Part shown: one piece after another, positions 8,709 through 20,623 of the stretch
Layout: the number at the start of each line of letters is the position of its first letter
Position numbering within the stretch: the stretch's first letter is position 1
DNA from: Tissierellia bacterium
GTDB taxonomy: Bacteria > Bacillota > Clostridia > Tissierellales > Tepidimicrobiaceae
DNA length: 42,917 bases
Reading direction: 5' to 3'
NCBI GenBank assembly: GCA_012518745.1
Contig: JAAYRM010000092.1
Location: 1 to 42,917 of the forward strand
Position numbers and translations under genes: made by a program
The notes under the pieces: model-generated
Databases searched by the model: none
What the model was told of the DNA's origin: nothing
Seen by the model: only the letters and a program-made list of their open reading frames with translations

Positions 8709-9290
8709 TTGTATGAATATATAATGGGTAGGGTTATGAGCATCAAGGACGAATATGTGGTGTTGGATAATAACGGAATTGGATATAGGATATTTACATC
8801 CAAAAACTCATTAGTAGATATAGTACCCGATGAAGAGGTTACCATGTATATATACTTTAATCAACGGGATGATGGGGTAAGCCTATATGGATTTAAAACG
8901 GAAGAGGAATTGGATATATTCAATATGCTCCTATTGGTCTCCAGGGTGGGGCCGAAGGTGGCATTGGGAGTATTATCGACACTTACACCGAACCAGACAA
9001 AATTAGCTATTCTAAATAATGATACTCAAACCCTATGCAGGGTCCCAGGTATAGGAACTAAAACTGCAGATCGTATAATACTGGAGTTAAGGGATAGGAT
9101 AGACAAGGACGATATTGCCTATGATGATTCTGCTATTAGGGATACGGGCAATATTGAGGCGGCGGTTCACGGTATGATATCGTTGGGATATACTCGGGGA
9201 GAGATATTGGGGGCCATGAATAAGATGGACATTACGGATATGAGCACGGAGGATATTATGAGGCAGGTCTTGAAAAGACTATCTACATAA
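8709..9290 (+). CDS. ruvA: Holliday junction branch migration protein RuvA
   Basis: VLDNNGIGYRIFTS, VSRVGPKVALGVLS, VPGIGTKTADRIILELRD; TTG start. Confidence 0.97.
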   Translation: MYEYIMGRVMSIKDEYVVLDNNGIGYRIFTSKNSLVDIVPDEEVTMYIYFNQRDDGVSLYGFKTEEELDIFNMLLLVSRVGPKVALGVLSTLTPNQTKLAILNNDTQTLCRVPGIGTKTADRIILELRDRIDKDDIAYDDSAIRDTGNIEAAVHGMISLGYTRGEILGAMNKMDITDMSTEDIMRQVLKRLST

Positions 9291-9308
9291 TAGGGGGTAT
9301 TGATTCAA

Positions 9309-10325
9309 ATGGATGATAGGGATGAAAGGGTAGTTACAAGCTCAATCCAAGTGGAGGATTTAGACAATGAAATTACCTTAAGGCCCAAATGGATTACTGA
9401 ATACATCGGGCAAGAAAAGGTCAAGGAGAAGTTAAATATATTTATACAGGCTGCTAAGGAGAGAAGGGAACCCCTAGATCATGTATTATTATATGGTCCT
9501 CCTGGCTTAGGCAAGACTACGCTAGCTAATATAATTGCCAATGAAATGGGAGTAAACGCGAGAATTACATCTGGACCTGCTATTGAAAGGCCAGGAGATT
9601 TGGCAAGCATACTTACAAATTTAGGCGAAGATGATGTACTATTTATAGATGAAATTCACGGTTTGGATAGAACTGTGGAGGAGATCCTATATCCTGCTAT
9701 GGAGGATTATGCATTGGATATAATAATAGGCAAGGGGCCTAGTGCAAGATCCGTTAGGTTAGATCTGTCAAGGTTCACCCTCATAGGAGCAACGACTAGG
9801 GCCGGGCTATTAACATCGCCTTTGAGGGATAGATTTGGTGTAATGCTTAACCTGGATCTATACGATGATGAGAGTTTGCAGAGGATTGTCAAGCGTTCAG
9901 CCGGTATATTGAACATAATGATAGATGATGCAGGAGCCATGGAAATTGCCAAGAGATCAAGGGGCACACCAAGGGTTGCTAATAGGTTGCTAAAGAGAGT
10001 AAGGGATTATGCACAGGTAGTTGAAGATGGGAAGATCGATTATAGGGTGGCGAAAAAGGGACTTAAGATGCTGGAAGTGGATGAGTTGGGCTTGGATGAG
10101 GTGGATAGGAAGCTATTATTGACTATTATAGAGCATTTCAATGGTGGACCCGTTGGATTGGATACTATTGCAGCCGCCACAGGGGAGGAGAGAAATACCA
10201 TAGAGGATGTATATGAACCCTATCTATTACAGATCGCTTTTATAAATAGGACACCGCGAGGTAGGGTCGTAATGAAAAATGCCTATGATCATTTTGAAAT
10301 CCCCTATATAGATGAACAGAGGTGA
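9309..10325 (+). CDS. ruvB: Holliday junction branch migration helicase RuvB
   Basis: [69 protein letters not shown]. Confidence 0.98.
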   Translation: MDDRDERVVTSSIQVEDLDNEITLRPKWITEYIGQEKVKEKLNIFIQAAKERREPLDHVLLYGPPGLGKTTLANIIANEMGVNARITSGPAIERPGDLASILTNLGEDDVLFIDEIHGLDRTVEEILYPAMEDYALDIIIGKGPSARSVRLDLSRFTLIGATTRAGLLTSPLRDRFGVMLNLDLYDDESLQRIVKRSAGILNIMIDDAGAMEIAKRSRGTPRVANRLLKRVRDYAQVVEDGKIDYRVAKKGLKMLEVDELGLDEVDRKLLLTIIEHFNGGPVGLDTIAAATGEERNTIEDVYEPYLLQIAFINRTPRGRVVMKNAYDHFEIPYIDEQR

Positions 10326-10330
10326 TAGGA

Positions 10331-10540
10331 TTGGAATCCATTGGCAGAATGATACTGATTATAGGGGTATCCCTGGTATTGATCGGTATAGTTTTGATAT
10401 TCGGTGAGAAAATTGGATTAGGAAGGCTACCCGGTGATATATATGTTCAGAGAGGTAATTTTACCTTCTTCTTTCCGATCGTATCCAGCTTGCTTATCAG
10501 TATATTGCTTACGATAATCCTGCGTATTTTAAGAAGGTAG
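10331..10540 (+). CDS. DUF2905 family small membrane protein
   Basis: GRMILIIGVSLVLIGIVLIFGEKIGLGRLPGDIYVQRGNFTFFFPIVSSLLISILLTI; TTG start after SD gaggtgat. Confidence 0.85.
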   Translation: MESIGRMILIIGVSLVLIGIVLIFGEKIGLGRLPGDIYVQRGNFTFFFPIVSSLLISILLTIILRILRR

Positions 10541-10608
10541 TAGGAACAGATGGGGATATTAATATTAAAACCAATGAATAGATCTACATGAAGATAGGGA
10601 ATGATGAA

Positions 10609-11634
10609 ATGAAAACCAAGGATTTTTTTTACAATCTACCGGAAGAATTGATAGCACAATATCCGATAGAAGATAGGGAATCATCTAGATTGATGATATT
10701 GGATAAGGATAAGGGATCCATTGCACATAGAAGGTTTAGAAATATAATAGATTATTTAGATAGGGGGGATTGTCTGGTATTAAACGACACTAGGGTAATC
10801 CCTGCACGAATATTTGGCAATCGAGACGGGAAAGATGAACGGATTGAATTCCTGCTGTTAAATAGGGTAGGTGGGGATAGATGGACTGTCCTAGTTAGGC
10901 CAGGTAAAAAGGTTAGACCGCATAATAGGATAGTATTTGGAAATGGTTTGTTAAAAGCCGATGTACTTAGTATTGAAGAAGATGGGACCAGGATAGTAGA
11001 CTTTAAGTATGATGGAATATTTAAGGAGATATTGAATACACTGGGTGAAATGCCCTTGCCCCCCTATATCAAGATGCGGCTGGAGGATAGGGAAAGGTAT
11101 CAGACGGTATATTCTAGGGTTGCAGGTTCCGCTGCGGCACCGACCGCTGGCTTTCATTTTACGGAGGACCTATTGAATAGCCTCAGGTCGATGGGAGTTG
11201 AAATCGCCCCTTTAACCCTACATGTGGGTCTTGGTACCTTTAGGCCCGTAAAGGTTGATAATATAGGGGATCATCATATGCATTCGGAATTCTATGACCT
11301 ATCCGATGAAACTGCAGAGATAATCAATCGGACAAAAGAGCATGGGGGAAGGATCATAGCGGTAGGTACTACCACGACTAGGGTTTTGGAGACGGTGGCT
11401 AGTGCTGATGGCCGACTCGGGGCACAGAAGGGCTGGACTGATATATTTATCTATCCCGGATATAGGTTTAGAGCCATAGATGGATTGATAACCAATTTTC
11501 ATCTACCTGAATCCACCCTATTGATGTTGGTAAGTGCGCTAGCCGGAAGGGAGAATATTTTGCAGGCGTATAGGGAAGCAATAGATGAGAGATACAGGTT
11601 TTTTAGTTTTGGCGATGCTATGTTTATTAAATAA
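10609..11634 (+). CDS. queA: S-adenosylmethionine:tRNA ribosyltransferase-isomerase QueA
   Basis: [61 protein letters not shown]-type region, [20 protein letters not shown]. Confidence 0.97.
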   Translation: MKTKDFFYNLPEELIAQYPIEDRESSRLMILDKDKGSIAHRRFRNIIDYLDRGDCLVLNDTRVIPARIFGNRDGKDERIEFLLLNRVGGDRWTVLVRPGKKVRPHNRIVFGNGLLKADVLSIEEDGTRIVDFKYDGIFKEILNTLGEMPLPPYIKMRLEDRERYQTVYSRVAGSAAAPTAGFHFTEDLLNSLRSMGVEIAPLTLHVGLGTFRPVKVDNIGDHHMHSEFYDLSDETAEIINRTKEHGGRIIAVGTTTTRVLETVASADGRLGAQKGWTDIFIYPGYRFRAIDGLITNFHLPESTLLMLVSALAGRENILQAYREAIDERYRFFSFGDAMFIK

Positions 11635-12765
<1,131 letters not shown>

Positions 12766-12792
12766 AAATATGAGGAAGGAGAGTAGATAATT

Positions 12793-13062
12793 ATGCCAGC
12801 AAATTTAAGGGGCCTTTTAGTACCTATAGTCTTTTTAGCTATATTCTATTTCTTTGCCATAAGACCCCAAAAGAAAAGACAAGATGAGATAAAGGAAATG
12901 AGAGATACGGTTAAGGTTGGGGATAAGATAATAACTATAGGTGGCGTATATGGGAAAATAATCAATATCAAGGATGAGACTATTACCATAGAGGCTGGTA
13001 CCGATAGGATTAAACTAGAAATAACTAGGTGGGCTATAGGAAGTACCGTAGGTAAAGAATAG
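12793..13062 (+). CDS. yajC: Preprotein translocase subunit YajC
   Basis: FLAIFYFFAIRPQKKRQDEIKEMRDTVKVGDKIITIGGVYGKI. Confidence 0.95.
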   Translation: MPANLRGLLVPIVFLAIFYFFAIRPQKKRQDEIKEMRDTVKVGDKIITIGGVYGKIINIKDETITIEAGTDRIKLEITRWAIGSTVGKE

Positions 13063-13096
13063 CTACGAAACAACTGAATATTATTAGTTAAAAAAG

Positions 13097-13130
13097 AGCT
13101 TCCTTTGCTATTGCAAAAGGAAGTTTTTTA
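13097..13130 (+). terminator. Rho-independent terminator after yajC
   Basis: cttcctttgc/gcaaaaggaag followed by tttttt. Confidence 0.85.
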
Positions 13131-13230
13131 AAGTTCATAAAGGCAATAAGGTCCCTATCCATAAACATTATAGTTTTTGTAATAAAGCATAACGTAGGGT
13201 AATAGGTTTTAAATAAGGAGGGGATATACT

Positions 13231-13608
13231 ATGATGGATAGACTATCAAAACGTGGATTTTTTTTTATGAAAGGCTTAATACTATCATTTGGGATTGCCA
13301 TAGGTTTGATCCTAATAGCATCCGTATTATTGACCTATACCAATTTACAGGAATCTAAAATGCATATAATTAACACCATAATTATGACCATGAGCATATC
13401 CATAGGGGGGATATATGTTGCAACGAAGGTGGATGAAAAGGGTTGGCTAAATGGGGGAATAATTGGCGGATCATACTTTCTAATAATATTGCTTATAAAT
13501 TTAATATTTATTAGACCATTCATATTCGATATATACATAGTGGGAAAATTTATAGCATCATTGGCAGCAGGCATTATAGGTGGCACCATAGGAATAAACC
13601 TAAAATAA
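13231..13608 (+). CDS. TIGR04086-like membrane protein
   Basis: About 125 aa, four hydrophobic segments, GGIIGGSYFLIILLINLIF; position between yajC and secD is typical of Clostridia. Confidence 0.65.
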   Translation: MMDRLSKRGFFFMKGLILSFGIAIGLILIASVLLTYTNLQESKMHIINTIIMTMSISIGGIYVATKVDEKGWLNGGIIGGSYFLIILLINLIFIRPFIFDIYIVGKFIASLAAGIIGGTIGINLK

Positions 13609-13611
13609 AAC

Positions 13612-13640
13612 TTTAAATGATATAGATTTTATGGTATACT
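13612..13640 (+). promoter_or_regulatory. Candidate sigma-A promoter upstream of the secD leader/ncRNA unit
   Basis: TTTAAA (13612-13617), 17-nt spacer, TATACT (13635-13640). Confidence 0.45.
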
Positions 13641-13755
13641 TGTCTAAGAATCAATGCTATTGGAATGATTGAAAGGTATATAAAACCCCTTGTCATATCT
13701 GCATTTAAACCTTATGTACTATGGGAAATCAAAAGTACAAAAATGGATAAACTAT

Positions 13756-13785
13756 AAAGGTGGTGGTTTTAACCACTCCTTTTTA
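13756..13785 (+). terminator. Terminator-like hairpin 5' of secD
   Basis: aaaggtg-gtggtt tt aaccac-tcctt followed by ttttaattt. Confidence 0.7.
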
Positions 13786-13915
13786 ATTTATTGGGATTCT
13801 ATACTTTAGAATCTCCATGCTCTAAGATCAAGGATTTACATATACTAGAATTATTAACGGAATATAGACCGTATTGAAATCTACAAAATGATAAATTTAT
13901 GCGGGAGGTAGTGTC

Positions 13916-15178
13916 ATGAAGATCAAAAAACTCATACTATTTCTACTAATTGTGGCTATAGTGATTTCGGCTGCATTCGTATCCTTGCGGGGTATTGAAA
14001 TTGGAAAATTAAAGGTTACAAGGATTAAGGATTCGATAGATCTAGGCCTAGATCTAGCTGGAGGAGTTTATGTTACATTGGAGGCCGAGACGGATTTACA
14101 GGGGGCTGAGCTCCAGAAAACCATGGATCAAGCGATTATAGTCATAAACAGGAGGATAGATGGTTTGGGAGTGGCGGAACCTAATATAGTAAAAGAGGGT
14201 AGCAAGAGAATAGGTATAGAATTGGCTGGAGTGGACAATCCGCAGGAAGCCATAGATATGATCGGTAAGACGGCACAGTTGCAATTTATAGATCCAGATG
14301 GTAAAGAGGTTGTTAGCGGCAAAAATATTAAGGTATCGGAGGCTAGATTTCAGAAAACCGATTTTGGTGAAACACCGGTAGTAGCATTGGAATTTGATAA
14401 AGATGGCTCCAAAAAATTTGCTGAGGCCACAAGGGAATTATCCGTAAAGGAAATTCCGGAGGACAAGATAATATATATAGTGCTAGATGGGGAAATAATA
14501 TCTGCCCCTATAGTGGAGGAGACCATAAGTGATGGGAAGGGTGTCATCAGTGGTGAATTCACCATAGAAGAGGCTAGTGGCTTAGCTAATTTGATTAGAG
14601 CTGGTGCATTACCGGTGGAAATGAAAACATTACAATCTAGAAGTATAGGGCCATCGCTGGGTCTGGAGGCCTATGAGAGAAGCATAAAGGCCGGTGGGAT
14701 TGCCATTCTAATCATATTTCTATTTATGTTAATATATTATAAAATCCCGGGTATGGTAGCGGATATTGGTCTAGCCATATACACCTTGATAGTCCTATAT
14801 TCGATGAAGTTATTGGGTGTTAAACTGACCTTGCCTGGAATTGCCGGGCTCATATTATCCATAGGGATGGCTGTAGATGCGAATGTATTGATATTTGAAA
14901 GGATTAAGGAAGAGATGAGGAATGGGAAATCCATCAGGGCTTCAATAGATCACGGGTTTAAACGAGCATTAGCCTCGGTTTTAGATTCCAATATAACTAC
15001 CTTAATAGCAGGAGTGGTCCTGTATTATTTTGGTATAGGTCCTATTAAGGGCTTTGGGGTTACACTGATACTAGGGATAATTGCATCCATGATAACCTCG
15101 GTGTTTATAACCAAATACCTATTGAGGTTAACCATCGACATGATAGATACACATAATACAAGGCTATATGGCGCGTAA
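13916..15178 (+). CDS. secD: Protein translocase subunit SecD
   Basis: LGLDLAGGVYVTLEAE, AGALPVEMKTLQSRSIGPSLG, AGLILSIGMAVDANVLIFERIKEE. Confidence 0.97.
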   Translation: MKIKKLILFLLIVAIVISAAFVSLRGIEIGKLKVTRIKDSIDLGLDLAGGVYVTLEAETDLQGAELQKTMDQAIIVINRRIDGLGVAEPNIVKEGSKRIGIELAGVDNPQEAIDMIGKTAQLQFIDPDGKEVVSGKNIKVSEARFQKTDFGETPVVALEFDKDGSKKFAEATRELSVKEIPEDKIIYIVLDGEIISAPIVEETISDGKGVISGEFTIEEASGLANLIRAGALPVEMKTLQSRSIGPSLGLEAYERSIKAGGIAILIIFLFMLIYYKIPGMVADIGLAIYTLIVLYSMKLLGVKLTLPGIAGLILSIGMAVDANVLIFERIKEEMRNGKSIRASIDHGFKRALASVLDSNITTLIAGVVLYYFGIGPIKGFGVTLILGIIASMITSVFITKYLLRLTIDMIDTHNTRLYGA

Positions 15179-15189
15179 GGGGTGGAGAG

Positions 15190-16038
15190 ATGAACATTAT
15201 TAAAAAGAGGAAAATATTCTATGGTATCTCATTAATAATCATTATTGTAGGACTGATAATGATGGGCACAAGGGGCTTAAATTATGGAATCGATTTCGTA
15301 GGTGGAACATCCCTACAAATCAAAATAGGGAAGGCCTTAACCGTAGAACAGGCTAGGGAAATAATGGATAAGTTCGATAAGGAAGCTAGTATTATCCATG
15401 TAGGAAATGCGAGGGATGAAATAATAATTAAAAGCAATAAAGATTTTAGTAATAATGAAATAGATGATATAGTAAATGAATTCGTAGATGAATTTGATAT
15501 TGAGCAAAAAGAATTTCAATCTGAAAAGTTTGAATCGACCATGGGAGATGAGATAAAGAGGAAGGCATTGATATCATCTCTGATTGCCGCATTCGGGATG
15601 TTAATATATATAACATGGAGATTTAGATTGAATTTTGCCGTCGCTGCCATCATTGCCCTATTACATGATATATTGATAATGCTATCCGTATATGCCATCT
15701 TTGGAATCCCCGCCAATAGTGCGTTTATTGCAGCAATACTCACTATACTGGGGTATTCTATCAACGATACCATAGTGATTTTTGATAGGATTAGGGAAGA
15801 AAGTAGGATAAATTCCAAGCGATCAATTGAGGATATAATCAATCATAGTATAAAGAAGTCGTTAGCGAGAACCATAAATACTTCCCTTACCACTTTGATA
15901 GCCGTGGTAGTTCTATATATAATAGGGGTTGAGGCGGTAAAGGTATTGGCCCTTCCCTTAATATTTGGTATAATTGCGGGCACCTATTCATCTCTATTTA
16001 TTGCTAGTCCTATCTGGTGGAGATTGGAAGGTAGGTAA
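15190..16038 (+). CDS. secF: Protein translocase subunit SecF
   Basis: LNYGIDFVGGTSLQIKI, ILTILGYSINDTIVIFDRIREE, RTINTSLTTLIAV. Confidence 0.97.
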   Translation: MNIIKKRKIFYGISLIIIIVGLIMMGTRGLNYGIDFVGGTSLQIKIGKALTVEQAREIMDKFDKEASIIHVGNARDEIIIKSNKDFSNNEIDDIVNEFVDEFDIEQKEFQSEKFESTMGDEIKRKALISSLIAAFGMLIYITWRFRLNFAVAAIIALLHDILIMLSVYAIFGIPANSAFIAAILTILGYSINDTIVIFDRIREESRINSKRSIEDIINHSIKKSLARTINTSLTTLIAVVVLYIIGVEAVKVLALPLIFGIIAGTYSSLFIASPIWWRLEGR

Positions 16039-16054
16039 AATTAAAAAATATAAA

Positions 16055-16079
16055 CTAAAACTGCCTAAGGGCAGTTTTA
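16055..16079 (+). terminator. Hairpin terminator after secF
   Basis: aaaactgcc taag ggcagtttt. Confidence 0.6.
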
Positions 16080-16147
16080 TGCAATCATCCCTTGCTTTAC
16101 ATACATATCTATATGATAGAATAAAGTATCAGTTGAGGAGGGATATT

Positions 16148-16453
16148 ATGGAAAAGGGGTTTATTGGTGCATTATTTTTCGCAACTATTGTTGCTATATT
16201 TGCTTTGAAAAATGGGGACAAGGTATTAATTGATTTTATATTTGCAAAGGTGGAGGTTTCACAGGCTATTGTGATCTTTGTTTCATCTATCCTAGGGGCA
16301 GTAATAGTGGCTATTTTAGGAGTAGTAAAGAATTTAAAAATTAAAAAGGAACTGAGGGAACTGAATAAAAGGATTGCTATCATTGAAGAGGAGAAGGAGA
16401 AGTTACAGCTATCGATGCAGGAGCAAGGGGAGAAAATAGATCGGGAGGATTAA
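16148..16453 (+). CDS. LapA domain-containing protein
   Basis: Two hydrophobic segments with FALKNGDKVLIDFIFAKVEVSQAIVIFVSSILGAVIVAIL plus a coiled-coil tail; start moved to ATG 16148 (SD gaggaggg). Confidence 0.8.
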   Translation: MEKGFIGALFFATIVAIFALKNGDKVLIDFIFAKVEVSQAIVIFVSSILGAVIVAILGVVKNLKIKKELRELNKRIAIIEEEKEKLQLSMQEQGEKIDRED

Positions 16454-16520
16454 AATAGGCCAATTATTATAATCGGACAAGAATATATCGGCATAATCGT
16501 ATAGTAGAGGTGAATGGCAT

Positions 16521-18290
16521 TTGGAAAAATGGTTTCTTAGAAATGTTAAGGCAGATCTTAAGGAGATATCCCAAACCTTTGGGGTAGGTATATTATTCTC
16601 TAAAATCATGGTAAACAGGGGCATTATGGAACATGGGATGATGGATAGCTATATCCACCCAAGTCTAGATAAGCTCCATAACCCTAAATTGATGCGGGAT
16701 ATGGATTTAGGGGTAGATATGATAATGGCGAGCATTGAGGCGGGTAAAAAAATAAGGATAGTGGGGGATTATGATCAGGACGGAACCTCGGCAATAGTTA
16801 TCCTACACAGGGGGTTAAATAGGTGTGGAGCATATGTGGATTATGCCATACCTCATAGAATAGCGGATGGCTATGGCATAAATAAAAGGATTGTCAAGGA
16901 AGCCAAGAAGGATGGTATAGGGCTCATAATTACCTGCGATAATGGAATATCTGCATTTGAACCTATAAAGCTCGCAAGGGAATTGGGAATGGAGGTAATC
17001 ATAACTGATCATCACGATATACCCCATAATAACCTAGAGGATGGAGATAGAGAGTACCAATTTCCCGATGCTAACGCCATAATAAATCCTAAAAGGCAGG
17101 ATTGCGATTATCCATTCGAGGAATTATGTGGGGCAGGCGTAGCTCTTAAGCTCGTACAGGCCCTTTATAACAAAATGGGCATAGACATAGAAGAATCCTA
17201 TGAAATGCTCGAATATGCGGCAATGGCTACCGTATGCGATGTTGTAGACCTAATAGATGAAAACAGGATAATAGTGAAAGAGGGTTTGGAGAGGATCAAT
17301 GATAGCGATAATCTAGGGATGATGGAGCTGATAAGGGCCACTGGATTGGGTAATAGGAAAATTGATACCTATTCATTAGGCTTTATATTGGGTCCATGTA
17401 TAAATGCCTCTGGCAGATTGGATAGTGCGGATATAGCTGTAGAACTCTTCCTAACGGATGATATAGGGGAAGCAAGGAGATATGCAGATAAATTATATGG
17501 ACTCAATGAGGAAAGGAAGGCTATGACTGCCAAGGGCTATGAAAGGGTAATTCAGAGGATAGAACATGATGGACTCGACACCTCGGATGTACTGGTAGTA
17601 TATGAACCCGATATCCATGAGAGTATAGCGGGGATAATAGCCGGTAAGGTCAAGGATAGGTATTATAGGCCTACTATAGTATTAACACAATCTAGGGATG
17701 AGGGGGTGGTTAAGGGCTCCGGTAGATCTATAGAGGGATATAATATTTTCGCTGAGGTGTATAAATGCAAGGATCTGCTTGGTGAGTTTGGGGGTCATCC
17801 TATGGCCGTTGGGCTATCCATGAATATGGATAAAGTGGAGGATCTGAGTAATCGTTTAAATGAGCAAAGCGATTTAACGGAGGAGGATCTATTGCCAAAA
17901 ATCTATATAGATGCGCATCTTCCATTGGATTATATAGACTATAAATTGATTGAGGAATTGCAATTATTGGAACCCTTTGGAAGGGCAAACCCTAGGCCTC
18001 TATTTGCCGAAAGGGATATTCCGGTAAAAAAGGCCACGGTATTGGGGAGCAATAGAAACGTTTTGAAACTGATCCTCTCATCTAGGAGTGGCAGGAATGT
18101 GGAAGGAATTTATTTTGGAGATATAGAGCGGTTTGATACAAGAATTACTGATATATTCGGGGAAGAAGAGGTATCCAATATGTATAAAGGCATCGATAAT
18201 GATATAAGGTTAGATCTAGTATATGTACCAGCTATTAACGAATATATGGGTAATAGGAATCTGCAGATCATAATACAAAATTATCGATAA
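16521..18290 (+). CDS. recJ: Single-stranded-DNA-specific exonuclease RecJ
   Basis: VGDYDQDGTSAIVILHRGL, ITDHHDIP, CGAGVALKLVQAL, GPCINASGRLDSADIAVELFLT, GSGRSIEGYNIF, FGGHPMAVGLSM. Confidence 0.95.
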   Translation: MEKWFLRNVKADLKEISQTFGVGILFSKIMVNRGIMEHGMMDSYIHPSLDKLHNPKLMRDMDLGVDMIMASIEAGKKIRIVGDYDQDGTSAIVILHRGLNRCGAYVDYAIPHRIADGYGINKRIVKEAKKDGIGLIITCDNGISAFEPIKLARELGMEVIITDHHDIPHNNLEDGDREYQFPDANAIINPKRQDCDYPFEELCGAGVALKLVQALYNKMGIDIEESYEMLEYAAMATVCDVVDLIDENRIIVKEGLERINDSDNLGMMELIRATGLGNRKIDTYSLGFILGPCINASGRLDSADIAVELFLTDDIGEARRYADKLYGLNEERKAMTAKGYERVIQRIEHDGLDTSDVLVVYEPDIHESIAGIIAGKVKDRYYRPTIVLTQSRDEGVVKGSGRSIEGYNIFAEVYKCKDLLGEFGGHPMAVGLSMNMDKVEDLSNRLNEQSDLTEEDLLPKIYIDAHLPLDYIDYKLIEELQLLEPFGRANPRPLFAERDIPVKKATVLGSNRNVLKLILSSRSGRNVEGIYFGDIERFDTRITDIFGEEEVSNMYKGIDNDIRLDLVYVPAINEYMGNRNLQIIIQNYR

Positions 18291-18301
18291 CGGGAGTAGA
18301 T

Positions 18302-18329
18302 TTGACAATATACCTAAATACGATAAAAT
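18302..18329 (+). promoter_or_regulatory. Sigma-A-type promoter upstream of rel
   Basis: TTGACA (18302-18307), 16-nt spacer, TAAAAT (18324-18329). Confidence 0.6.
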
Positions 18330-18438
18330 AATCTTAATTTTATAATGATCTGCTATAATATAGTAGATCATATTGCCTTATATATGGGCAGGGGGAGTTA
18401 GTCGTAGAAGAAAATGATTACATGGGCAGGTGAATCCA

Positions 18439-20604
18439 ATGATAGAAAATTTACTATTGAAAATCGAGCAATATAATCCACACGCAGATATGGGGCAGGT
18501 GATAAGGGCGCATACATACGCCGGAGCTGCCCATGAAGGCCAGTTCAGAAATTCTGGAGAAAAATATATTGTGCATCCATTCAACGTGGCCATGATACTT
18601 GCGGATTTGAACATGGATGTCACCACCATTATTGCCGGGTTACTACATGATGTAATAGAGGATACCGATATCACCTACGAGGATTTGGTATCGGAATTTG
18701 ATAAGGAAGTAGCTGATCTGGTTGAAGGGGTAACCAAATTAAAAAAATTGCAATATAAGACTAAGCAGGAGAACCAGGCCGAAAATCTGAGGAAGATGGT
18801 AGTAGCCATGGCCAAGGATATAAGGGTTATTATTATTAAATTAGCTGATAGGCTCCACAATATGAGGACTTTAGAGTATATGAGCGATGCTAAAAAAATA
18901 GAGAAGGCCCAGGAGACCTTGGAAATCTATACGCCCTTGGCCCATAGACTGGGAATGTCTAGAATAAAGTGGGAACTAGAGGATTTATCCCTAAGGTATA
19001 TGAATCCGGAAGGCTATTATGATTTAGTTGATAGGGTATCCAAGCGAAGAAAGGAACGAGAGGCATATATTCAACTGATAGTAGAACAACTGGACGAAAA
19101 ATTGGGTGAGCTAGATATATCTAGGGATATAAGCGGTAGACCGAAGAGTTTCTATAGTATCTATAAGAAGATGATATATCAGAATAAGAGCTTTGAACAG
19201 ATATTTGATTTAACAGCTATAAGGATCATTGTGGATTCGGTGAAGGACTGTTATGGAACCTTGGGTATAGTGCATACCATGTGGAAACCGATCCCGGGGA
19301 GATTTAAAGATTATATAGCGATGCCGAAACCCAATATGTATCAATCTATCCATACCACCGTGATTGGGCCGGAGGGCGAAATCTTTGAGGTCCAGATACG
19401 GACCTGGGATATGCATAGAACTGCAGAATACGGTATTGCAGCCCATTGGAAATATAAAGAGGGAGATGTCGAGGCCGATAATTTTGACGAGAAATTGACT
19501 TGGTTAGGACAACTTTTAGAATGGCAGAATGATCTCAAGGATCCTAGGGATTTTATGGAAACATTGAAAATAGATCTATTTACGGATGAGGTATTTGTAT
19601 TCACCCCCATGGGGGATGTGATTAATCTACCAAACGGCTCGACCCCAGTTGATTTTGCCTACAAGGTTCATACGGCCGTGGGCAATAACTGTGTAGGGGC
19701 TAAAGTGGATGGAAGGATAGTTCCATTGGATTATAAGTTGAAAAATGGAAATATAGTAGAGGTATTGACTTCAGCCAGTAGCAATGGGCCCAGTAGGGAT
19801 TGGATAAAGATGGTTAAGAGTAGCCAAGCCAAGAACAAGATACGGCAATGGTTTAGGCGAGAAGAACGGGATTTAAATATCAACAAGGGCAAGGAGATGC
19901 TGGAGAAGGAGATCAAGAGACAGGGATATAAATTAACCGAGATGTTAAAGGAAGATTGGTTGAAGGTTATTGCAACTAGGTTGAGCCTAGGCAATTCAAA
20001 TGACCTATATGCTGGCCTTGGATTCGGAAGTATTACATTGGCCCAGATAATGTCCAGATTGAAAGATTTTCACAGGGAATATTATAAGGATAAGGATGGT
20101 AAACCCGATACAGAATTCAGAGATAGGGAACACCAGCCACAGGATAGAAGAAGGACGGTTACGCAGGGAATTAGTATAGAGGGATTGGATAATATAAAGG
20201 TGAGATTTTCAAAATGCTGCAATCCCGTTCCTGGAGATGAGATAGTAGGATATATTACTAGAGGTAGGGGTGTATCAATCCATAGGAAGGATTGTCCTAA
20301 TATCATCAATGTGGATACTCCCGAGAGGTTTATGGAGGTCCATTGGGATATTGATGAAAAGGCAGAGTATCCGGTTGAGATACAGATACGAGCGGTGGAT
20401 AGACAGGGGCTATTAACGGAGATAACGCAGAGAATTACCGATTCAAATTTAGGGCTCCTATCCCTAAATGCACGAACCAATCAGGATAAAGGGGTAATAA
20501 TAAATATGACCCTAGAGATTAGAAATATAGATCAATTAAAGGAATTGATGCGAAGGATTGGAAGGATAAAAAATATTATAGATATATATAGGGTTACTAT
20601 ATAA
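18439..20604 (+). CDS. rel: Bifunctional (p)ppGpp synthetase/hydrolase (RelA/SpoT family)
   Basis: HD domain HPFNVAMILADLNMD...AGLLHDVIEDT, synthetase YSIYKKM...DLTAIRIIV, TGS TPMGDVINLPNGSTPVDFAYKVHT, C-terminal ACT; GTG 18430 is an alternative start. Confidence 0.97.
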   Translation: MIENLLLKIEQYNPHADMGQVIRAHTYAGAAHEGQFRNSGEKYIVHPFNVAMILADLNMDVTTIIAGLLHDVIEDTDITYEDLVSEFDKEVADLVEGVTKLKKLQYKTKQENQAENLRKMVVAMAKDIRVIIIKLADRLHNMRTLEYMSDAKKIEKAQETLEIYTPLAHRLGMSRIKWELEDLSLRYMNPEGYYDLVDRVSKRRKEREAYIQLIVEQLDEKLGELDISRDISGRPKSFYSIYKKMIYQNKSFEQIFDLTAIRIIVDSVKDCYGTLGIVHTMWKPIPGRFKDYIAMPKPNMYQSIHTTVIGPEGEIFEVQIRTWDMHRTAEYGIAAHWKYKEGDVEADNFDEKLTWLGQLLEWQNDLKDPRDFMETLKIDLFTDEVFVFTPMGDVINLPNGSTPVDFAYKVHTAVGNNCVGAKVDGRIVPLDYKLKNGNIVEVLTSASSNGPSRDWIKMVKSSQAKNKIRQWFRREERDLNINKGKEMLEKEIKRQGYKLTEMLKEDWLKVIATRLSLGNSNDLYAGLGFGSITLAQIMSRLKDFHREYYKDKDGKPDTEFRDREHQPQDRRRTVTQGISIEGLDNIKVRFSKCCNPVPGDEIVGYITRGRGVSIHRKDCPNIINVDTPERFMEVHWDIDEKAEYPVEIQIRAVDRQGLLTEITQRITDSNLGLLSLNARTNQDKGVIINMTLEIRNIDQLKELMRRIGRIKNIIDIYRVTI

Positions 20605-20623
20605 TTAGAAGAGAGGGATTTGG

